Both the position numbers and the translations under genes were made by a program. Positions 8,339 to 16,529 of a DNA stretch of 19,024 nucleotides are shown here, in pieces; position 1 is the first letter of the stretch; each line of letters opens with the position of its first letter. The stretch comes from Neovahlkampfia damariscottae (lineage: Eukaryota > Heterolobosea > Selenaionea > Neovahlkampfiida > Neovahlkampfiidae): the NCBI GenBank assembly GCA_016618085.1, contig JABLTG010000254.1, positions 1 to 19,024 on the forward strand. Direction: 5' to 3'. The notes beneath the pieces are model-generated. The model was not told where the DNA came from. It was given only the letters and a program-made list of their open reading frames with translations, and searched no databases.

Positions 8339-9553
8339 ATGGGCCAAGTCCACAAACAAGAGGATTACTCACATTACACCAAGGTCTATAAAGATCATTA
8401 TGACAATATAATAGTGGAAAAACGATATTCTTCATCCCAAAAATGTAAAGATAAAATAACAGAAGAAGAAAAAAATAACAAAAGATTGTTTCATCATTTT
8501 GTCACCATTAGACCAGATTTTTTTTTCTTTGCTTCTGATAAATTGAAAGATGACAAAGAATATATATCACAAATTATCCTTGTATATCCTGAAATCATTG
8601 ATTATGTCTCAAAACGATTAAAACAAGATAGAGAAATAGTTTCACTCGCTTTTTCAACGGAAAAATGTAAAATTGATAATTTTTTCACTATAAACCAAAG
8701 TTTTCGTGATGATAAAGATATTGTGATGCTTTATTTATTGACACCTGGAAACAGTTTACAACACGTTTCAAAAAGGTTAAAATCTGACAAAGAAGTTCTC
8801 TTTCAAGCATACAAGTCACAACCAAAAAATTTGAATTATATTGAGTCATTTGAACTTCAAAAAGAAATGGCTCTTGAATTGATTGCTATCAATGGTGACT
8901 CTTTTTTCAAAGGTAGAAATATTCTTGGTTTGAACATCATACAAGATGAAGAAATTTTAAAAACTGGAATTGAAGAAGATCCTCATATATTAGAGTATGG
9001 AACAGTTAATATGAAAAATGATCGTGAATTGGTAAAACAATGTTTGGAACGTGATGGAATGACTATGAGATATGTTTCACATTTCAATAATGATTTTGAA
9101 CTTGGAATGACAGCAGTAAAAAGTGAACCTATTTCAATTAAATTATTATCATTGAATTTACAGGATAATGATAATATTGTTCGTGAAGTAATGAAGAAAA
9201 AAGGATATTTGATTAAATATGCTTCACCAAGAATAAGAAACACCAAAGATTTAATAATGGAATTTTTGGAAGAAGAAGGATCAATATATAAATTTTTATC
9301 ATCTGCATTGAAAAAAGATCGACAAATAGTGGAGTTATCACTTTCAAAATGTGGGATAATGATTGAATATATTCCTTCTGAATTGAGATTAGAAAAAGAC
9401 ATTTCTTTGATTGCATTGAAAAATAACAGGGCAGCAATACATTTTACAAGTGAAGATTTACGAAAAGATGCGGAAATTGAATGGATTGGAAAACGATATT
9501 TCAAAACAATAAGACAACTAAAAACTTATGATCTACATTTTCTGGGATGGTAA
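8339..9553 (+). CDS. DUF4116-repeat protein B
   Basis: A 404-residue intronless protein. After about 60 non-repetitive residues it consists of roughly a dozen degenerate ~24-residue units, for example DDKEYISQIILVYPEIIDYV, QDREIVSLAF and NDRELVKQCLERDGMTMRYV. Units are recognised by the N/D-D-[KR]-[DE]-[IL]-V start and the [YF]-[AV]-S-x-x-[LI]-[KR] end. This places it in the DUF4116 family with genes A and C. The N-terminus is M-G-Q, with Lys instead of Ser/Thr at position 6, so it is a weak myristoylation candidate. The C-terminal LKTYDLHFLGW resembles the end of protein C (FKDLKFQW), suggesting B and C are closer to each other than to A. Function unknown; likely a soluble helical-repeat scaffold. 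Confidence 0.85.
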   Translation: MGQVHKQEDYSHYTKVYKDHYDNIIVEKRYSSSQKCKDKITEEEKNNKRLFHHFVTIRPDFFFFASDKLKDDKEYISQIILVYPEIIDYVSKRLKQDREIVSLAFSTEKCKIDNFFTINQSFRDDKDIVMLYLLTPGNSLQHVSKRLKSDKEVLFQAYKSQPKNLNYIESFELQKEMALELIAINGDSFFKGRNILGLNIIQDEEILKTGIEEDPHILEYGTVNMKNDRELVKQCLERDGMTMRYVSHFNNDFELGMTAVKSEPISIKLLSLNLQDNDNIVREVMKKKGYLIKYASPRIRNTKDLIMEFLEEEGSIYKFLSSALKKDRQIVELSLSKCGIMIEYIPSELRLEKDISLIALKNNRAAIHFTSEDLRKDAEIEWIGKRYFKTIRQLKTYDLHFLGW

Positions 9554-9714
9554 AAAAATAGTCAAATTTTCATCAGAAACTGTTGCATCAAGTATATTCA
9601 AATCTTTGTTAATAGAGTGGAGATCTGACAAAGAATCTATTTTTAATAGGTAAAATGAAATTATCTTCGTAATTAAATGAATAAATCAAAAGAAGAGGAA
9701 TTGGAAAAATTAAA

Positions 9715-10743
9715 TCAAAATTTTATGATATTTTCCATGAATAAACTGAACTCTGAAAAGTTGATGAATTTTTCTTTCAAATTTCTAGTTGCTTCAATTG
9801 TTGATGAATAGTATTCCAACTCCAATTTCAATGGAATGCCATCTTCTTTGTTCATTTTCTCAATCACTGATTTGTATCTATTTTCAAGAAAATCTTTGAA
9901 TTCAATTATTGGAATTTTATTAGATTGATCAAAATCTAACTCAATCCATTCTCTTTTATTCAAATCAATGAATAATGGATGACTTACTTTTTCAATATTG
10001 TTTCATCAATTGTTTTTTGTTTTTCAATTTCGACTTGATAAATTTCATTAGACTTAAAAACTGAGCAATCATAAAATGAATCATTTTCAAGTTTCACATC
10101 TTTTATTATAATTTTTTCAAAAACTTCATTCTTTTTGTCGTCCAATTTTAATTTCATTTTTAATTCAATTGGATAGAGTTTTCCTTTTTTTTTTATTTTG
10201 ATTTTTTTGACAGACTTTTTATATTTAAGGTTTAACTCTTTCATTTCACGTCCAAATCCCTAAATATTAAAAAAAAACAATTATTAATTTTACGTCTAAA
10301 AAAAGATAGATTTTTCTTTTTTACCTTTCGCAACAATTTCAATAAAAACTTTGCCTGATGGAATTAAATCTAACCTATAATATTAATTTAATTCTGATAT
10401 TACCATTCTCTTTTCATTTCTAATTGATTCAAGTCCTTTAAATTGTATTCACATTTTCCAAGTGTTTCTTGAGAAAATGGATTGTTATCAATTACTTCGA
10501 TTCTTTTTTTTTGTTAAAAACTTTTTATTTTATACAATAGGATTTCAGCATTGTTTGATGCTTCTAAATTCATTGTTTCTGTGAAGAATTAATTTTTGTT
10601 TTTTAAAAACCTTTCCATGTTGGATTTTCTGTATCTTTAATAATTTTAGTTTTTTTTTTTTCTTTTTCTATTTGCACCAGACAATATGGATCAGATTTTT
10701 TCAAATCTGATGCTTCAATAATCGTTACTTGAATTTTTCCCAT
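9715..10743 (-). CDS. C2-domain protein with seven exons including a possible 2-nt microexon
   Basis: Exons: 10611-10743, 10536-10578, 10404-10502, 10325-10374, 10294-10295, 9988-10259, 9715-9952. Introns are 32, 33, 29, 29, 34 and 35 nt; the product has 278 residues. Residues 1-120 form a C2 domain: MGKIQVTIIEASDLKKSDPY, ENPTWKETM, ILLIEVIDNNP, LGKCEYNL. The Asp pattern suits calcium-dependent membrane binding. The rest is a Lys/Glu-rich region with no recognised domain. Between exons 4 and 6 a single 65-nt intron shifts the frame into an early TGA. Splicing as 29-nt intron + exon AC + 34-nt intron gives IEIVAKDGFGRE. An alternative donor inside exon 4 (GTTGCG) would also keep frame, but needs a 75-nt intron. 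The stop is TGA. A CCAATCA box lies 10 nt before the ATG. Confidence 0.8.
10260..10324 (-). other. Two abutting mini-introns around a 2-nt exon (10294-10295)
   Basis: On the sense strand GTAAAAAAG...TTTTTTTAG (29 nt) is followed by AC and then GTAAAATTA...AATATTTAG (34 nt). Each half has GT-AG ends and a size typical of this window. Together they span 65 nt, nearly twice the usual intron. Phase: exon 4 ends in G, the dinucleotide completes GAC, and exon 6 begins in phase 0. Confidence 0.6.
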
Positions 10744-10753
10744 TGAGATGCTG

Positions 10754-10758
10754 ATTGG
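10754..10758 (-). promoter_or_regulatory. CCAATCA box of the C2 gene
   Basis: Sense strand TTAGCCAATCAGC, 10 nt before the ATG at 10743, within the 53-bp gap behind the ankyrin gene. Confidence 0.65.
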
Positions 10759-10795
10759 CTAATTAAAAACAGAATTTGTAGTTGAAAATGAAGAC

Positions 10796-10801
10796 TTTAT
10801 T
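10796..10801 (-). terminator. AATAAA fused to the ankyrin-gene stop
   Basis: The sense strand reads ATT CAA TAA AGT, so AATAAA spans the stop codon (10797-10799). Confidence 0.5.
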
Positions 10802-12635
10802 GAATTTTTTCTTCTTCTACTTTGTCAAGATCAATTTTTTTTTCAATCATTTGCTTTTCAACATTTGCAAAGTTGGGTAAAATATTTGAAATTCCTTCAA
10901 CCATTTCTGTTCTTTTGAATCTTGCAAGTAAGACATAACAAACATCCAAATTGTAATTAAGTAGAGCTAAATCTATTACATTTAATTGAGCATTGTTTTT
11001 CATTTCTAAGTTTGCTTTGTGAGAAATTAAATGTTGAATGACTGAAACATTTCTGTTGTATAATGCAGCTTCCATGATTGGTGTATTTCCATAGGCATTT
11101 TCATCATTGATATTTAACTTGGTTGCCAAAAAATTAACCACTGGAATCAATCCATTCTTTGCGGCAAGATGCAATGCTGAATTTCCTTCTTTATTTTTAG
11201 CTTTGATATCACCACCTCTTTGTTGAATCAATCTAAAGATATCCATTTTCCAACCATGTGATTTTTCACAACAATTTAATAAAACGGTGTTTCCTTTGTT
11301 ATTGGTTGCTTCTAATTCACTACCTAAATTGATCAATCTTCTTGATGTCCATAATAATCCATAACGAGTGGATAAATGTAAATAAGAATCACCTTCAGCT
11401 TTTTCTTTTGTATTAATATCTAATTTATTTTGACTGAATAAATCAACAAGTGACAATAATTCTTCATCATCTTTACCCATACGTAAAAGCCAATCTAAAG
11501 GGGTGAAATCTTCATGATCTTTAACATTCACATCTGCACCATGTTTTATCAACATTTTAATAATTTCAACTGAATAATTGAGACAAGCTTGGCATAAAGG
11601 TTGATAATTTTCATTTTCAATTTTTGCACCTCTATCCAAGAGATATTTAACACATGAGATAAAACCACCTTCACATGCATAAAAGAGCATTGTTTTTCCT
11701 GTGAAATCTTTTTTGTTAATATCAAAAGAGTCTCTGGTGATCCATGTTTTAATTTGATTAAAATACTTAATTTCAGCATCTTCGTCTTTGATGGATCTGA
11801 TTGGAGGTCCGAAGTAACTTCCATTGTGAGCATAAGGAGCAAGTGATAATGGTTGATAATCAATATATGGATTGATAATATATCCAACATCAGGTTTTCT
11901 GTAAACTGTTGAATCAAGTTTTAACCCTTTGAAAAAGTCCACTAAATCTTTTGAACTTTTGGATTCTTCATAACAGATCAAATTGCTTTTTTCAACGGTT
12001 TTTAAAAATGAAAAATCAATTGATTTCATATAATCAACAGCAGTATTTTCATGTGAAGCAACTATGGTGACCTTTACTTCTCCAGATTTTTCATAAATGA
12101 TGATTGAAGTAATTTCAGAATGAATATTTTTTTTCATGAATACTGTTTCAATTTCTTGTTTTAATTCTGAAATTTTTGATGAGTCCTTTGGTTTAAAGTT
12201 AAAATTAAGCATAACTGGTGTCTTTTTATCATTTGGATTGAGAACAAAACAGTTATGAAGAATCATGCCATTTTGTGTTGGAAGGTTAGGTTTGAGAGTT
12301 TTCATGAAATTTCCTTCTTCATTAAACTTTTTTTGATAAACAGCACCAAAAGCAAATGATTCTTGTTTTTTTAAATTTTTGGAATCAAGAATTTTCTTGT
12401 ATTGTTCTCCAAGTGATTTATTTCCTTTTTCCCAGTATAATGAAGATTTACTGTAAATTTCAGTGAATTCAATGATGTTTTCTTCTGGATTTGGACGAGA
12501 AAACATGAATGTAACTGCATCTTTGAACTTTGTTTTGACTTGTTCTTCTGTAATTTCTTTTAAAGCATTGAGAACTTCTTTTGTTGCTTCATTTGAAGTT
12601 GTTTCATAAGTAATGTGAAGTGAAAGGGTAGGCAT
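10797..12635 (-). CDS. Ankyrin-repeat protein with an unassigned N-terminal region
   Basis: A 612-residue intronless protein. From about residue 300 there are eight or nine ankyrin repeats. Recognisable copies include GKTMLFYACEGGFISCVKYL, KHGADVNVKDHEDFTPLDWL, EGNSALHLAAKNGLIPVVNF and GNTPIMEAALYNRNVSVIQH. These stack into a protein-binding solenoid. Residues 1-240 are not a recognised domain. They contain two alpha/beta segments, the first with F-T-E-I-Y-S near residue 57. That loosely recalls dimeric alpha-beta-barrel (ABM-type) proteins, but this is only an impression. There is no signal peptide or membrane segment. The C-terminus is Glu/Lys-rich. Ankyrin proteins act as adaptors; no partner can be named from sequence. 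The nearest CCAAT box is 85 nt upstream, farther than for other genes, so a longer 5' UTR or a missed 5' exon is possible. Confidence 0.85.
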   Translation of the reverse strand: MPTLSLHITYETTSNEATKEVLNALKEITEEQVKTKFKDAVTFMFSRPNPEENIIEFTEIYSKSSLYWEKGNKSLGEQYKKILDSKNLKKQESFAFGAVYQKKFNEEGNFMKTLKPNLPTQNGMILHNCFVLNPNDKKTPVMLNFNFKPKDSSKISELKQEIETVFMKKNIHSEITSIIIYEKSGEVKVTIVASHENTAVDYMKSIDFSFLKTVEKSNLICYEESKSSKDLVDFFKGLKLDSTVYRKPDVGYIINPYIDYQPLSLAPYAHNGSYFGPPIRSIKDEDAEIKYFNQIKTWITRDSFDINKKDFTGKTMLFYACEGGFISCVKYLLDRGAKIENENYQPLCQACLNYSVEIIKMLIKHGADVNVKDHEDFTPLDWLLRMGKDDEELLSLVDLFSQNKLDINTKEKAEGDSYLHLSTRYGLLWTSRRLINLGSELEATNNKGNTVLLNCCEKSHGWKMDIFRLIQQRGGDIKAKNKEGNSALHLAAKNGLIPVVNFLATKLNINDENAYGNTPIMEAALYNRNVSVIQHLISHKANLEMKNNAQLNVIDLALLNYNLDVCYVLLARFKRTEMVEGISNILPNFANVEKQMIEKKIDLDKVEEEKIQ

Positions 12636-12943
12636 TTTTTTTGTTTCCAGATTACAAAAAAATCATTGATTTTATAGTTTGTGGTTTCTAAAAATACTTT
12701 AAATGTGAACTATCAAATAGCCAATGGGAATTCAAAAAGACTCTGTACAAAAAAGGAAAAATGTGCATCGGAGTTTTTTTCCAACAGAAAAATGCAGAGT
12801 GTAAATACAGGAGAATCTAAAGTGTGGTGCCAAAGTTCCCACGAACAATTTTGGGGTTTCCTTCAGAATATGAGACTAAAGTTGAAAATAATTTAACTTA
12901 AATCCCAATGATTGGTAATTCAATTTCAATTTAACCAATCACA
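12636..12943. other. Divergent intergenic region between ankyrin and PARP genes
   Basis: This 308-bp stretch holds CCAAT at 12721-12725 (ATTGG toward the ankyrin gene) and a cluster of three boxes next to the PARP start. The middle part, about 12726-12900, is visibly less A/T-rich than other intergenic DNA. It has an open + frame that begins only with GTG, so I do not call a protein. I see no tRNA boxes and no recognisable spliceosomal RNA motif. It may encode an unrecognised small RNA or a divergent 5' UTR. Confidence 0.45.
12905..12939 (+). promoter_or_regulatory. Cluster of three CCAAT boxes before the PARP gene
   Basis: CCAAT at 12905-12909, ATTGG at 12911-12915 and CCAATCA with core at 12935-12939. 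The last ends 4 nt before the ATG at 12944, too close for a conventional upstream promoter with a normal 5' UTR. Confidence 0.65.
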
Positions 12944-15056
12944 ATGTCAGCGTAACCACATAAAACAAAATACTCACATCATTTTCAGAGTACAAGATGA
13001 TTTAACAAGTTGGAAAGAAACCAATGATATTTTCATTAGCGAAAACGAAGACTGGTTTCAAGGTAAAAAAAATAAAAAAAAAAGTTAATGACCAACAGAA
13101 TTGAATTATGACGACGAAAAATCTGTTGTTCAATTTAAAGCTGACCTCACATTTGAAGATGAATTTGTTCCTGTTACAATACAAATTCCAAAATCATTTC
13201 CAAAAGGTCCTTATAACTTTACAGTTGATAAAAAAACACACGCAGCAAAAGTGGATTCATTAGAAGATGCCTTACAAGCAGCAATTGATGGTATTTTATT
13301 CATTTATTTTAAACCTTTTTTATTAGCATGTGAAAAAAAAAGAGAAGATGTATTGGATGGTTTGGTAACTCCAACTCCACAAGGAACAGCAACAAATGGA
13401 CCTGATGGAGAAGATCCTTGGTTGGAAGAAACTCTCAAAGAATTAAGAAAGAAAATTGCTCATGATGTTTCAAAAATCCATAAAGTTGATGGATTAGTAA
13501 GTTAACAAAAATTTAAAAAAAATTCAAAAAGCATGCTCAAGCAGGTAATTTTTTTGTTTTTTTTTTATACACTTTATAGGTCCTGTATCATCAAGTCAAT
13601 GTTCAATTTATCTTTTTGTCAATCCTGCTAAAAGACTCAATATTTCGGAATTAGTTGCTGACGCTTGGGGTATTGATTTATCAAAACATATCACAGTCAG
13701 TCTTACTTTTAGTATTGATTATACTGAGTCAACACTTAAACCAACTATTGAGTGTTATCAATCAGGTTCAAGTGAAAAGTATGCCATGGATTTAAGTTTA
13801 GACCTTGCAAACAAAGCAAAATTTGGACTTGATTGGACTGTGAAAAACAGAATCACAGAAGACTTTTTTGGAAAGTATTGGCCTTTAAAAGACAATTATG
13901 ATGAAGTTTGTTCAACAAAAACAATTGACATTTTTTAAAGAAAAAATTTGATGGAAAAAATTATTTATTTACAATTCTTGATTTAGCTGAAAAATCAGTT
14001 AAACATTGTCCAGACCGTTGTTTAATCTGCGGTGATGAACTTTCATATGCTGGTATAAAACCAGTTGTATGTGAAAAAGCAACATGCATTTTTTCTTATG
14101 AACAATACGGACTTGGTGTTGATATTGAAAGTTTGTTTTTTATTTTTTTTAAACTATTTTTTATAGATGAAATTGTAAAACATCCAGATATTGTTGATTT
14201 AATGATAACATTAGCTCATGCCGCTTGTACAGCTGCTAAAAATGATTTTAATCCATTTGAACCATATCCAGTTGGTATTCAAGTAACAGCTGTAGATCCA
14301 ATAACAGATGAATTAGTCACACATAATTTAAAAAGACAAAATGATATGGATAATTCAAAAGTTAAAAATCTTATAGAAAAATTACCTGCTGTAAAAGAAA
14401 TGAAAGCTTGGGTTGAACAAGGAGTTCTTAAAGAAGAGTTATTTAAGATTGATCCATGCGCTTTTTCATTGATACGATGGTTAGTTGCTTCAAATCGTTG
14501 TCATTTAAAGAAATTAGATAAAAGTGAACAAATCAAAGAAATGAATACTACTCATCAATATCTCATGTTATCAGGTACTCCAGATACAGAAAAGTCATTT
14601 CAAAATTTGAAAAAACAAAAAGGAACTTATTTAGGCTTTCATGGAAGGTTTGATTTTTTTTTTTGGTTGATAACTTTTTTTAGTTCTGCTTGCAATTGGC
14701 ATGCAATTATGAGATTTGGTCTTAAGAATATGAGTGGAAAGAAAGGTCAACTTCATGGTAAAGCTTATGGTGATGGTGTTTACCTTGCTGATGCTGCTTC
14801 AACTTCATTTGGTTATTTGAAATATGGAACAACATGGTCAAATAGTTCATTTGCTGAAAAATCATCAACTATGGGAATTATGGCATTATGTGAAATTATC
14901 AAAGATCCATCAGTGAAAACAACACCTTACTATGTTGTCAAAAATGATAATTTAATTGCTACTCGATATTTCTTCATTTATGAAGGATCAGGATCAAGTT
15001 CAGCTGTTGGAAAATCTTTGAAATTACCGAAAATTGCTTGGGAAAAGAAAGAATAG
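12944..15056 (+). CDS. PARP6/8-type mono-ADP-ribosyltransferase
   Basis: Nine exons: 12944-12951, 12989-13062, 13099-13290, 13327-13496, 13532-13544, 13580-13905, 13941-14130, 14167-14647, 14684-15056. Eight introns of 35-37 nt. The product has 608 residues and every junction keeps frame. The N-terminal ~260 residues look like two RWD/UBC-like segments (VPVTIQIPKSFPKGPYNF; later DAWGIDLSKH). A cysteine cluster follows: C284, C288, C291, C305, C310. The C-terminal catalytic domain shows F-H483-G, Y-G-D-G-V-Y518-L-A and R-Y-F-F-I-Y584. This H-Y-Y triad, the cysteine cluster before the catalytic part and SNRCHL place it with PARP6/8/16. Those are mono-ADP-ribosyl transferases that modify proteins with NAD+. 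Exons 1 (8 nt) and 5 (13 nt) are tiny. The third intron is 36 nt and reads through if retained. Its stop lies 20 bp from the convergent RasGEF stop. Confidence 0.92.
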
Positions 15057-15076
15057 AATTTTGTTTTTTTTGATAA

Positions 15077-16492
15077 TTATTTATTTCTTGGTTCTGCTTT
15101 CAGAGATAATTCAAATAATTTTTTGTCGTCAAATTCGTTCAAATTTTCAAATTGTTTGAATAACATTTCTTTGAACTTTTCATGTATTTTGAAATTATGT
15201 TTTTCTTGTTGATTTTTGAAAAGATTCTCAATAATTTGATAATTGTACTTCCTTTTTGTCCAATTTATCATTTGATAATGATTCTCATTTCCAGCTTCAA
15301 CAAATGACAAATCCAGAAGAGAAATATTTAAACAAGGAATAATTGGGGATTGCAACTGTATAGTATGATTTCTAATTAATTTAAAATTACTTTCAGTTGA
15401 AAAAATCTTGACTAATTTATCAAATTCGTTTTTCATTTTTTGGGGAATGCATAACCAAGTATTCTTCAATCGATGAACAGGACTAGATCTAAGTGAGTAA
15501 ACAAAACTTTGAGTCAAATTCAATTCATTGAGTTTAAAAAATTCAAATGTGCATTCAATGAAGAATTTTAATAATTTCTTTCGTTTTTTAATATCAAATT
15601 CAATCACAATTGATTTTGTGACAAAAGTTGAAACTGTTGAAAAAAAGGTGCTCATGTTTTGAATTTTACTTGAATTTTCGAATAAAATATCAATTCTTTC
15701 CATTAGGAAAAATATCTCTGAATCTATCATTGTTAATTGTCTTGAAAATTCAATTGGTTCAAAATCTAAAACGGATGAAAAATTTTTCGGAAATTTTGAT
15801 TTTGGAGGGTCTTTCATGATGATTTTAGGTTTCAATTTTAATGTAGTCAAATTTAAAAACTTATTTACCAATTCTTCGTTTTTAATTTCAATGATGAAAC
15901 TTTCTTTGAAAAAATTAATCGTTGCAATACTTGTTTTTGAATCAAATAGCAACCACTTTCAAATGAATCAATATATTATATTTACTTTATTCAATATATT
16001 TATAATTTTTGATTGAATTTCTTCTTTTGATAACTTGTCATTCTTCATTAACTGAAATAATTTCATCATCAAAATATTCTTGAATTTCAAACAATCAGCA
16101 TGACAAAACAAAAAATTCATATAAAAATCATCATTTTCATCATTTATTCCATCAAACATTTTTTTTATCATTTGAGAATAACTCACTTTTTTCAAATTTT
16201 CGAATTTTGTTTCATCGATGTTTAACTCACAAATATCATCACAAATTTCTTGATACGAAATAAAATCTTCCATTTTGTTTTTTTTTGTGTATATTATGTA
16301 GTAAAACTGTTTTGGTGTCAAAATACAATTTTTTGGTAATGATATTTGTTTATTGTGAAAAAACATTTTCCAATAGAATTCTTCATGCTTTTGTTGATTT
16401 TTTGAACACAAAAACCAGTTTTTTGAATCTTCAGGTGGTAAATATACCACTATGTCAATTAAATTATCTTCATAAATTTCAGAAAAAGACAT
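15077..16492 (-). CDS. F-box-like + REM + RasGEF (CDC25) protein, Ras-family GTPase activator
   Basis: Two exons (15986-16492 and 15077-15955) joined by a 30-nt phase 0 intron (15956-15985) give 461 residues. The splice restores NILNKWLLFDS, the typical end of a Ras exchange motif (REM, about residues 85-185). The catalytic CDC25 domain starts near residue 230 with LDFEPIEFSRQLTMIDSEIF, the family hallmark. It continues through a NISLLDLSFVEAGNENH segment that corresponds to the P-x-L...L-x-D...G region. The N-terminus (DIVVYLPPEDSKNWFLCSKN) looks like an F-box. RasGEF catalyses GDP release from Ras-type GTPases. Coupling to an F-box suggests SCF-linked turnover of the GEF or its partner, which is inference. 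Divergent from DUF4116 gene C across only 37 bp. Confidence 0.9.
15080..15085 (-). terminator. AATAAA abutting the RasGEF stop
   Basis: The last codons on the sense strand are AAT AAA TAA, so the hexamer is coding and touches the stop codon (15077-15079). Confidence 0.4.
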
Positions 16493-16520
16493 GTTTGTTT
16501 TTTTTTGGATAAAGAATTTG

Positions 16521-16525
16521 ATTGG
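16521..16525. promoter_or_regulatory. Single CCAAT box shared by two divergent genes
   Basis: GATTGGTTAA is the only CCAAT-type element in the 37 bp between the RasGEF ATG (16492) and the DUF4116 gene C ATG (16530). It is 4 nt from the + strand start. On the minus strand it reads CCAATCA, 28 nt from that start. Confidence 0.65.
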
Positions 16526-16529
16526 TTAA

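Noticed and set aside
8983-9504. Minus-strand ORF of 173 codons
   Set aside because: Antisense shadow of DUF4116 gene B; no domain, no CCAAT box, and the + strand protein is clearly repetitive and real.
12681-12896. Plus-strand 71-codon ORF
   Set aside because: Starts with GTG rather than ATG, has no recognisable domain, and no box or poly(A) signal fits it.
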